Source: an uncultured Clostridia bacterium
GTDB lineage: Bacteria; Bacillota; Clostridia; Oscillospirales; Acutalibacteraceae
DNA: 11,821 nt
Assembly (NCBI GenBank): GCA_937877675.1
Contig: CALEIS010000078.1
Span: 1-11,821, forward strand
Reading direction: 5' to 3'
Shown here: positions 6,067-11,821 of the stretch, piece by piece
Layout of the letters: each line of letters opens with the position of its first letter
How positions within the stretch are numbered: position 1 is the first letter of the stretch
The notes under the pieces: model-generated
Database searches by the model: none
What the model saw: only the letters and a program-made list of their open reading frames with translations
What the model was told of the DNA's origin: nothing
Program-made: the position numbers and the translations under genes

Positions 6067-8241
6067 ATGAAAAAGTGGCTTTCAATAATTCTTGCTTTGG
6101 TAATTGCTTTGTCTGTTTTGCCTTTGAGTGTAATGGCTGGAACAAGTGGTGATTATACCTATGAGGTGCTTTCAGAGGCAGATAAAACCTGTGTAATTAC
6201 AGCTTATACTGGCAAGACAAGAAATCTGACAATTCCATCATCTTTAGATGGGTACAAAGTTGTTGAATTAGGTGCGCTTTCTTTTCAGGAAGCAAAATTA
6301 TTAAAGACGGTTATCATTCCATCAACAGTTACAGTTATCAGAGAAAGTGCGTTTTTTGGTTGTCTTGATTTGACAACAGTGGCAATTCCAAGTAGCGTAA
6401 AAGTTATTGAACAGTGTGCGTTTGCAGAATGTACTGAACTTTCAGCCATTAATTTCCCTGATAGTGTAACGTTTATCGGAAGAGGTGTACTTCACAACAC
6501 AAAATATATGCCTGTTATTGAATTTGAAAGAGAAGAACTGATTTTACCAAGGTCAGAATCTTTATATGATACTTCTGGTTGGACAAATGGTGAACTCTAC
6601 ATAGGAAAGCACCTTATTGGAGTTGACCTTAAAAAAACAGGTAGCTTTACAGTTAAAGACGGTACAAAAACCATCGCAGGTGAAGCTTTTTATTGGTGTG
6701 ATAGAATTACAAGCGTGTCAATTCCAAACAGTGTTGTAACAGTTGGTGAATATGCATTCTACCAATGTAGTGGACTTAAAAACGTGACACTTCCAGAGAG
6801 TGTGACAACAATTGCAAGAGGAGCATTTGACCTTTGTAATAATCTTCAGACAATTAACATTCCATCAGGTGTAAAGGAAATTAGTGCATGGGCTTTTGCA
6901 GGATGTAAAGCTCTCAAAAGCGTAACAATTCCAGGCACTGTTGAAAAAATTGGTACAGGTGCGTATAACTCATGTACATCCTTGACAACAGTAAAAATCA
7001 ATAGTGGTGTAAAAGAAATTGGCAAGGCTGCTTTTTATGGTTGTACTGCACTTTCAAGTATTACTATTGCTGATAGTGTGAATAAAATTGGACAAATCGC
7101 ATTTGGCACAACAAAATATTACAATACTAGTGCAAACTGGAGCAACAATGCTCTTTATATCGGAAATCATCTTATTGGAGTTAAAGGCTCTGTTTCAGGA
7201 GAATATTCAATTAAAGCTGGTACAAAAGCTATTGCTGAAGATGCTTTTTATGAATGCAAGTCAATAACAGGCATTAATTTCCCTTCAAGTGTAAGTGGTG
7301 TATGGGAAGGTGCATTCAGAAAGTGCTCTTCACTTCAAAAATTTACTGTAGCAAGTGATAATAATAATTTCTCTGCAGAAAATGGAGTTTTATATAATAA
7401 AAATAAAACAGAATTGATTTGCTGTCCTATTGCAAATTCACAGACAACAGTTTCTGCTCCTAGTAGCGTTAATTCTGTATGGAATTATGCATTTTATGAA
7501 TGTGCAAATGTTAAGGAAGTAAAATTATCAGGAAATCTTCAAAGCATAGGCACATATGCATTTTATAATTGTGGCAAGTTGGAAAAGGTAAGAATTCCTG
7601 CAAGTACAAATTATATTGGTGAGTGGGCTTTTGTTACTCCTAAAAAAGTAAAACTTGTTGTTGCACAAGGCTCTTATGCAGAGGACTATGCAAAGAATAA
7701 TGATTTATCATATGAATATGCAGGTGCTTATTACGAAGACAAGACATTTGGAATTATTGTTGAAAGTAATGTGCAAAATGTATTACCAACAGATGGGGTA
7801 CTTGTTGTAAGTAAGAAGACTGTGGACAATAAGACAACATATTCAATAAACATTAAAAAAGATAACGCAGTTGTCCAACCAACTGGGACAGTTACAGTAA
7901 AAATCCCAATGACCCAACCAAGTGGTCTTCAGGAATATAAGGCTTTTGTAGGAAACCAAGAGATTGTGGCAACCTATGAAAATGGTTATCTTATTTTTGA
8001 AACAACAAAATTAGGTGAATTTGTTGTGGAAGTTGAAACAAAACAAGGTCTCTTAGGTGACTCAAACGGAGATGGAAAAGTATCTTCTATTGATGCACGA
8101 TGGGTTTTACAGGTTGCAGCAGGTACAAGAGTTGCAACAGAAGAGGAAAAAGCTCGTATGGACGCAAATGGAAGTGGTACAATAACAGCAATTGATGCAC
8201 GTTGGATATTACAAGCTGTTGCAGGTACAAGGGAATTATAA
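6067..8241 (+). CDS. Secreted BspA-type leucine-rich-repeat protein with C-terminal dockerin
   Basis: This is a 724-residue exported protein. A signal peptide covers 1-24 (MKKWLSIILALVIALSVLPL, cleavage after VMA). Residues from about 50 to 535 hold roughly 14 BspA/TpLRR-type (LRR_5) repeats of about 23 residues with the pattern IP.SV..IG..AF..C..L..V, closed by the common cap SYAEDYAKNNDLSYE. The repeats are broken by two related inserts containing LYIG.HLIGV. Residues about 560-655 look like a small beta-rich domain (GVLVVSKKTV ... GEFVVEVE). The dockerin spans about 664-724, with loop 1 D665-D676 (D-S-N-G-D-G) and loop 2 D699-D710 (D-A-N-G-S-G, where the fifth ligand is Ser). Such LRR proteins usually bind host or microbial surfaces, and the dockerin suggests attachment to a cohesin. 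AGGAG (6051-6055) lies 11 nt before ATG 6067. A TTG at 6061, two codons earlier and 5 nt from that site, is a possible alternative. Monocistronic by promoter and terminator. Confidence 0.88.
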   Translation: MKKWLSIILALVIALSVLPLSVMAGTSGDYTYEVLSEADKTCVITAYTGKTRNLTIPSSLDGYKVVELGALSFQEAKLLKTVIIPSTVTVIRESAFFGCLDLTTVAIPSSVKVIEQCAFAECTELSAINFPDSVTFIGRGVLHNTKYMPVIEFEREELILPRSESLYDTSGWTNGELYIGKHLIGVDLKKTGSFTVKDGTKTIAGEAFYWCDRITSVSIPNSVVTVGEYAFYQCSGLKNVTLPESVTTIARGAFDLCNNLQTINIPSGVKEISAWAFAGCKALKSVTIPGTVEKIGTGAYNSCTSLTTVKINSGVKEIGKAAFYGCTALSSITIADSVNKIGQIAFGTTKYYNTSANWSNNALYIGNHLIGVKGSVSGEYSIKAGTKAIAEDAFYECKSITGINFPSSVSGVWEGAFRKCSSLQKFTVASDNNNFSAENGVLYNKNKTELICCPIANSQTTVSAPSSVNSVWNYAFYECANVKEVKLSGNLQSIGTYAFYNCGKLEKVRIPASTNYIGEWAFVTPKKVKLVVAQGSYAEDYAKNNDLSYEYAGAYYEDKTFGIIVESNVQNVLPTDGVLVVSKKTVDNKTTYSINIKKDNAVVQPTGTVTVKIPMTQPSGLQEYKAFVGNQEIVATYENGYLIFETTKLGEFVVEVETKQGLLGDSNGDGKVSSIDARWVLQVAAGTRVATEEEKARMDANGSGTITAIDARWILQAVAGTREL
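6574..6735 (+). repeat. LYIG-HLIGV insert module, copy 1 (within the LRR gene)
   Basis: These 54 codons encode SGW.NGELYIGKHLIGV, a short variable stretch, then FTVKDGTKTIAGEAFYWC and the start of the next repeat (SIPNSV). The segment is clearly related to 7129-7293, with identity concentrated in LYIG.HLIGV, GTK.IA and AFY.C. It interrupts the regular 23-residue repeat spacing. Confidence 0.8.
7129..7293 (+). repeat. LYIG-HLIGV insert module, copy 2 (within the LRR gene)
   Basis: These 55 codons encode SANWSNNALYIGNHLIGV, a spacer, then YSIKAGTKAIAEDAFYEC and NFPSSV. The segment aligns with 6574-6735 over its whole length with one residue of length difference. An internal duplication of a larger LRR block is the simple explanation. 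Confidence 0.8.
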
Positions 8242-8245
8242 AAAT

Positions 8246-8276
8246 AAAAACGAGGCATTTTAGTGCCTCGTTTTTT
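8246..8276. terminator. Bidirectional intrinsic terminator between convergent genes
   Basis: AAAAACGAGGCA (8246-8257) pairs perfectly with TGCCTCGTTTTT (8264-8275) around a 6-nt loop. The right side gives a T-run (8271-8276) for the plus-strand LRR gene. The A-run on the left gives a T-run for the minus-strand phosphatase gene. The minus-strand stop codon (8275-8277) lies in the base of the stem, so the minus-strand ribosome ends translation inside the terminator sequence. Confidence 0.9.
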
Positions 8277-8997
8277 ATATTATGTCTTTATTGTTAAGTA
8301 CCTTGAGTGGATTATCTCGCATAAAAGTTTCGATTATTTCGTCAGTTATGTCGTCGGAAAAGTCCCCAAACTTTTCTGTCAATCTTGTGTGTCGATATAC
8401 AAGGTCGTGAGCATCACTTGCCATAAAATGAGCAAAACCACGGTTTATCAAATCCATAGCCATACCATGTGGTGCTTCTCCGTTTCTACCTCGTAAACTA
8501 TCAATGTTTACCTGTAGAAGGATTGGTCTAGTGAGAATTTCATCCACTAAATTGTAATCTCGGTGTAATTCAACATATCTTTCAGGATGTGCAAGAATTG
8601 GAATATAACCCCTATCAAGTAATTCATCAAACCACATTAAAACATGGTCAGTGTTAAATGGACCGAGTGGCATTTCGCAAAGAATATATCTGGATTTGTT
8701 TATTGTAAGTGCATCCAGTGATTTAGCAGAAAAAATCTTGTCACAGAGAAAAATTTCAGCACCCGCAATAAGCTTTAAAGGAATTTCTTCTTCATCCAAT
8801 ATTTTAGAGAGAATTCTAATTCTTCGGTCACGCTCTTCAACGAAATCAAAAATATTCTTGTAATCCATAAAGTGAGGGGTCAAAACAAGAACATCACAGC
8901 CATTTTCATAGGCATCTCGACACATCTTAACGGATGTTTCAATGTCTTGTGCACCATCATCCATACCAAAAAGGACATGGCTATGAATATCTATCAT
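8275..8997 (-). CDS. CpsB/CapC (YwqE)-type PHP-family tyrosine phosphatase
   Basis: This 240-residue protein of the polymerase-and-histidinol-phosphatase fold has all the metal-site residues typical of CpsB/YwqE: MIDIHSH (His5, His7), DDGA at 13-16, TPHF (His42), GAE (Glu81), CEMP (Glu108), AHPERY (His137) and ASDAH (Asp195, His197). Characterised members are manganese-dependent protein-tyrosine phosphatases that dephosphorylate BY-kinases governing capsule and exopolysaccharide synthesis. No BY-kinase, Wzz-like adaptor or glycosyltransferase is in view, so the local substrate is unknown. The length (about 240-255) is normal and nothing is missing. The ribosome site AGGAGGA (9004-9010, minus strand) is strong and 6 nt from the start. 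The gene overlaps the upstream membrane-protein gene by 4 nt (ATGA), so translational coupling is likely. Confidence 0.9.
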   Translation of the reverse strand: MIDIHSHVLFGMDDGAQDIETSVKMCRDAYENGCDVLVLTPHFMDYKNIFDFVEERDRRIRILSKILDEEEIPLKLIAGAEIFLCDKIFSAKSLDALTINKSRYILCEMPLGPFNTDHVLMWFDELLDRGYIPILAHPERYVELHRDYNLVDEILTRPILLQVNIDSLRGRNGEAPHGMAMDLINRGFAHFMASDAHDLVYRHTRLTEKFGDFSDDITDEIIETFMRDNPLKVLNNKDII

Positions 8998-10145
8998 GAT
9001 TTATCCTCCTCTGTCTTTTCTTTAGGATAGTGTAAAATATGGATTATGCCTTCATCATTTAAGAGCTTGAGGGTAAGGACTGTGATAGGAAGAATGAAAA
9101 TTCCGAACACGCCAAAAATCTGTGAGCCGATAAACATTGATGTAATTATCAAAAAGGCAGGAAGACCTAATTGCGTTGCAACTAATTTTGGCTCAATAAT
9201 CTGACGGATAACTGTAATAATCAGATACAAAGCAAAAAGTCCAATTGCAAGAGAATAGTTTCCAACAAAGAGATTGTATGCTGCCCAAGGGATAACTACT
9301 GTGCCTGTGCCAAGGACAGGTACAATGTCAACAATGGCAGTAAGTATAGAAATTATAAGAATATATCCACCATTATAAACATTTAATAATTTCAAAAGGA
9401 AAAGCCCTACACTGATTTCACTAAATGTGACGAACATAATCATTCCGTAAGCCTTTGCATATTTACCAAGGGATGGGAAGAGGAGTCTTTTTGCTCGAAC
9501 AATTTTGTCACGTGTGTCTTCTTTGAAAACACCGAGAACAATTCTTTTAAGTGACTGAAAATCGGCAGTCATAAAGCAACAAGCAATAATTCCGACTACA
9601 AATGAAACCAAGGTTGTAGGAATTGCTTTTAAAACATTAAGGACACCTAAAAGTGGACCTGAAAGAGCTGAAAAGTCGATTTTTGACATATCAAAAGATG
9701 TACTGCCGTCCATAAGACCATTTAGTTTTTCGTGCACGAAATTAGTTGCAGTAGCACAGGCTTTTTCTGGTAAAAATGAGAGTAAATTTGTCAAATATCC
9801 TTCTACTGTGAGAATGAGTGTAGGAATATCTTCAAATTTAATAATGAGATATTGAATAAAACCTTTTACTTCTGTCAATAACCACACAAAAAATATAGCG
9901 AGTACTCCAATAAAAGCAAAAGCTGAAAAAAGCACTAATAACGCAGAAACTAATCCTCGTTTAAGGGGCGTTTTTTTGCAAATAAAATTAACGGGTCGCT
10001 GCAAAAGCATGGCAACAAAAGCTGCAAGAATAATGGGTAAAACTGCCCCTAAAGCATATTTGAAAAACAAATAAAAAATAGCAAGAACTATTACAATGTA
10101 AAATGTATTAATAACAAAATTCTTCTTTTTTTCAATTCCAGTCAT
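8994..10145 (-). CDS. AI-2E family (PF01594-type) integral membrane protein, YtvI-like
   Basis: This polytopic membrane protein of 383 residues shows the hydrophobic pattern of the AI-2E/PerM family. There are two N-terminal membrane segments (about 10-47), a third at about 64-90, and a soluble amphipathic stretch at about 90-170. Further segments surround the family motifs IVDIVPVLGTGTVVIPW (about 271-287) and IRQIIEPKLVATQLGLP (about 313-329), and a final helix pair ends at about 365. Known relatives include the AI-2 exporter TqsA, Na+/H+ antiporters, and the sporulation protein YtvI. The LGTG...IPW and RQ..EPK wording is closest in my memory to YtvI, but I cannot confirm orthology. The substrate is therefore unknown. 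The start has GGAGAA at 10151-10156 (minus strand). The gene is first in a two-gene unit with the phosphatase. Confidence 0.82.
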   Translation of the reverse strand: MTGIEKKKNFVINTFYIVIVLAIFYLFFKYALGAVLPIILAAFVAMLLQRPVNFICKKTPLKRGLVSALLVLFSAFAFIGVLAIFFVWLLTEVKGFIQYLIIKFEDIPTLILTVEGYLTNLLSFLPEKACATATNFVHEKLNGLMDGSTSFDMSKIDFSALSGPLLGVLNVLKAIPTTLVSFVVGIIACCFMTADFQSLKRIVLGVFKEDTRDKIVRAKRLLFPSLGKYAKAYGMIMFVTFSEISVGLFLLKLLNVYNGGYILIISILTAIVDIVPVLGTGTVVIPWAAYNLFVGNYSLAIGLFALYLIITVIRQIIEPKLVATQLGLPAFLIITSMFIGSQIFGVFGIFILPITVLTLKLLNDEGIIHILHYPKEKTEEDKS

Positions 10146-10176
10146 AATTATTCTCCATAACCTAATTATACTATAT

Positions 10177-10205
10177 ATAATAAACTATTTTACTTCAACT
10201 ATCAA
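10177..10205 (-). promoter_or_regulatory. Predicted promoter of the AI-2E / phosphatase unit
   Basis: On the minus strand, TTGATA (10205-10200) and TATTAT (10182-10177) are separated by 17 nt. Each is a 5/6 match to consensus. The transcription start would be near 10170, about 25 nt before the start codon. A second -10-like TATAAT (10170-10165) is present without a good -35. The region is AT-rich, so chance matches are possible. Confidence 0.5.
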
Positions 10206-10252
10206 TAATAAAAGTTAATTTATATAAAAATTCTAAAAATTTGATGAAAATT

Positions 10253-10273
10253 ATTTGCAAATATATAGCAAAT
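10253..10273. repeat. Inverted repeat ATTTGC / GCAAAT in the divergent intergenic region
   Basis: ATTTGC (10253-10258) and GCAAAT (10268-10273) are exact reverse complements with a 9-nt spacer. The left arm is also part of a 10-bp palindrome, ATTTGCAAAT (10253-10262). It lies about 30-50 nt upstream of the hom -10 box and about 50 nt beyond the opposite promoter. It could be a regulator site shared by the divergent genes. In such AT-rich DNA, chance is a real alternative. Confidence 0.3.
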
Positions 10274-10299
10274 TACCCCTTTATTATATTGAAGTTTTG

Positions 10300-10308
10300 T
10301 GGTAGAAT
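10300..10308 (+). promoter_or_regulatory. Predicted extended -10 promoter of hom
   Basis: TGG at 10300-10302 followed by TAGAAT (10303-10308) forms an extended -10 element with one mismatch in the hexamer. There is no good -35 at 16-18 nt. A TTGAAG at 10289-10294 is too close (8 nt) to serve. The predicted start near 10315 leaves a leader of about 70 nt. I see no recognisable riboswitch or T-box in this leader. Confidence 0.45.
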
Positions 10309-10384
10309 ATGTGAAAGTATATTAAAATGCTTGATTATACCTTTTTTTACAGAAACCTAAAGATAGTAAGGATGTGAATTCTTA

Positions 10385-11623
10385 GTGTATGTTGCAGTAA
10401 TGGGTTACGGTACAGTTGGTTCCGGTGTAGTTGAAGTGCTCACCAAAAACCATGATAGTATTGTAAAAAGAAGCACACAGAAAGAAATGGATGTTAAATA
10501 TATTCTCGATTTGAGAGATTTCCCAGGGGACCCTCACGAGGATAAAATGATAAAAGATTTTAATATTATTCTCAATGACGATGATGTTAAAGTTGTAGTT
10601 GAAACAATGGGTGGTTTGCACCCTGCTTATGAATTTGTTTCTTCTTGTCTTAAAGCAGGTAAGAGTGTTGTAACATCAAACAAAGAGCTTGTTGCCGCAA
10701 AGGGCTGTGAGCTTTTACAGTTTGCTCAGGAAAACAATGTAAACTTCTTGTTTGAGGCATCTGTTGGTGGCGGTATTCCAATTATCCGTCCTATTTCACA
10801 GTGTCTTGCAGCAAATGAGATTGATGAAATCGCAGGTATCCTTAATGGTACAACAAACTTTATTCTTACAATGATGATTGAAAAGAATATGAGTTTTGAA
10901 GATGCTTTAAAACTTGCTCAGGACAATGGTTATGCAGAAAAAGACCCAACAGCAGACGTTGAAGGTCATGATGCTTGTAGAAAGATTTGTATTCTTGCAT
11001 CTCTCTGCTTTGGAAAGCATGTATATCCTGATTCAGTTTATACAGAGGGAATTACAAAGATTACTCTTGATGACGTTGCATATATCGGTGCATTCGGTGG
11101 CGTTATTAAACTTCTTGGTCGTGCAAAGAGAATGGACGACGGAAAGATTTTTGCTATCGTTTCTCCAGCAATCGTTATGAATGGTAGTCAGTTGGCATCA
11201 GTTAACGATGTTTTCAATGCAATTCTTGTTCGTGGTGATGCAACAGGTGATGTTGTATTCTATGGTAAGGGTGCAGGTAAACTTCCAACAGCTTCAGCGG
11301 TTGTTGCAGACGTTATCGACTGTGCAAGAAATATGGACAGAAAGAAACCAATCGGCTGGGGTGAAGCAGAAGAGAATTATGTTGTTGATTACAAGTCAGC
11401 GGTTAATCCTCTTTACATCCGTGCTGAGGTAACAGATAAAGCAAACGCATTACAGGATGTTGTTGCTACTATCGGTAAAGTTCAGGTGCTTGAATTTGCA
11501 GGATGCAAATCAAACGAACTTGCTTTTGTAACATCTGCTATGGCAGAAGGCGAACTTACAGAAAAGCTTAATAGTATTTCTTCAATCAGCATAAAATCTC
11601 TTATCAGAGTTACTGATTATTAA
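10385..11623 (+). CDS. hom: Homoserine dehydrogenase with C-terminal ACT domain
   Basis: This 412-residue enzyme reduces aspartate semialdehyde to homoserine with NAD(P)H, the branch point towards threonine and methionine. The N-terminal Rossmann motif GYGTVGSGV is at 7-15. The catalytic domain carries EASVGGGIPI at 124-133, GILNGTTNFIL, and the substrate-site motif E185-K-D-P-T-A-D191-V-E-G-H-D with the catalytic Lys200. The last 90 residues (NPLYIRAEVTDKANALQDVVATIG...) look like an ACT domain, the usual threonine sensor in Gram-positive enzymes. Length fits (about 410-435). The start is GTG 10385, because there is a stop codon in frame at 10367 with no other start between, and the protein then aligns from its first residues. 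The ribosome site AAGGAT (10368-10373) is 11 nt away, a little far. The aspartate kinase gene follows after 25 nt, consistent with a pathway operon. Confidence 0.95.
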   Translation: MYVAVMGYGTVGSGVVEVLTKNHDSIVKRSTQKEMDVKYILDLRDFPGDPHEDKMIKDFNIILNDDDVKVVVETMGGLHPAYEFVSSCLKAGKSVVTSNKELVAAKGCELLQFAQENNVNFLFEASVGGGIPIIRPISQCLAANEIDEIAGILNGTTNFILTMMIEKNMSFEDALKLAQDNGYAEKDPTADVEGHDACRKICILASLCFGKHVYPDSVYTEGITKITLDDVAYIGAFGGVIKLLGRAKRMDDGKIFAIVSPAIVMNGSQLASVNDVFNAILVRGDATGDVVFYGKGAGKLPTASAVVADVIDCARNMDRKKPIGWGEAEENYVVDYKSAVNPLYIRAEVTDKANALQDVVATIGKVQVLEFAGCKSNELAFVTSAMAEGELTEKLNSISSISIKSLIRVTDY

Positions 11624-11648
11624 TAAATAATCCTTACAGGAGGCACAT

Positions 11649-11821
11649 ATGGGACTTATTGTTCAGAAATTCGGTGGTTCAAGTGTTCGTGACGCCGAAA
11701 GAGTTATGAATGTTGCTCAGATTGTTACTGATACTTACCGTGCAGGTAATGATGTAGTTGTTGTAGTATCAGCACAGGGTGACACAACAGATGATTTAAT
11801 TGAAAAGGCTTATGAAATTAA
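11649..11821 (+). CDS. lysC: Aspartate kinase, N-terminal part (3'-truncated by window)
   Basis: Fifty-seven complete codons are present and the frame is open to the window end. The protein begins MGLIVQKFGGSSVRDAERV, with the KFGGSS ATP-binding motif at 7-12, then VVVVVSAQGDTTDDLIEKAYEI. The SA.G.TTD.L pattern is typical of aspartate kinases. The enzyme phosphorylates aspartate, the first step to lysine, threonine and methionine. The ribosome site AGGAGG (11638-11643) is strong and 5 nt from the ATG. Which isozyme this is (lysine- or threonine-sensitive) depends on the C-terminal ACT domains outside the window, so the symbol is generic. It probably shares a transcript with hom. Confidence 0.93.
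   Translation, partial: MGLIVQKFGGSSVRDAERVMNVAQIVTDTYRAGNDVVVVVSAQGDTTDDLIEKAYEI

Noticed and set aside
8263..8496. Plus-strand open frame of 77 codons after the LRR gene
   Set aside because: It starts inside the bidirectional terminator and runs antisense to the phosphatase gene, whose metal ligands are all present.
10327..10377. Possible 16-residue leader peptide upstream of hom
   Set aside because: No good ribosome site, only one Thr codon, two Met codons at the ends only, and no strong alternative hairpins, so it does not qualify as an attenuator peptide.

Overview
The window looks like the chromosome of a low-GC, Gram-positive member of the Clostridia, most likely a Ruminococcaceae/Oscillospirales-type gut anaerobe. 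This is inferred from the AT-rich sequence, AGGAGG- and AGGTGA-type ribosome sites, TTGACA/TTTAAT promoters, an RNase Y-YmdB pair, a Gram-positive lipobox, and secreted proteins with type I dockerins of the 'DAR' variety. No species can be assigned from the sequence alone. I see no rRNA, tRNA, CRISPR array, transposase, phage gene or attachment site.

Layout. (1) Positions 1-5518, plus strand, hold a mainly housekeeping run: the 3' end of rny (RNase Y), ymdB (metallophosphoesterase), a family 5 solute-binding lipoprotein, recG (branch-migration helicase) and an alpha/beta-hydrolase esterase. From ymdB on, the gaps are 7 to 18 nt, so these four genes are probably one transcription unit. A GC-rich hairpin without a U-tract separates rny from ymdB. 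(2) Positions 5519-8276, plus strand, hold two secreted dockerin proteins. The first is a 107-residue stand-alone dockerin and the second a 724-residue BspA-type leucine-rich-repeat protein ending in a dockerin. Each has its own TTGACA/TTTAAT promoter and its own terminator, and each promoter carries a perfect inverted repeat that could be an operator. (3) Positions 8275-10205, minus strand, hold a two-gene unit: an AI-2E-family (YtvI-like) membrane protein and, overlapping it by 4 nt, a CpsB/YwqE-type PHP phosphatase. It converges on the LRR gene, and a shared bidirectional terminator lies between them. (4) Positions 10206-11821, plus strand, hold hom (homoserine dehydrogenase) and the start of an aspartate kinase gene, 25 nt apart, for the aspartate-family amino-acid pathway. 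The window end cuts the kinase gene.

How the genes fit together. RNase Y and YmdB are neighbours in many Firmicutes and link RNA turnover with a phosphodiesterase that affects biofilm and developmental choices. RecG serves DNA repair. Hom and aspartate kinase feed threonine, methionine and lysine synthesis. The least ordinary part is the dockerin pair: two independently promoted exported proteins with closely similar dockerins, one with no other domain, and no cohesin or scaffoldin gene in view. I see no clearly new multi-gene system. The best leads are the stand-alone dockerin and the palindromes in the two dockerin promoters.
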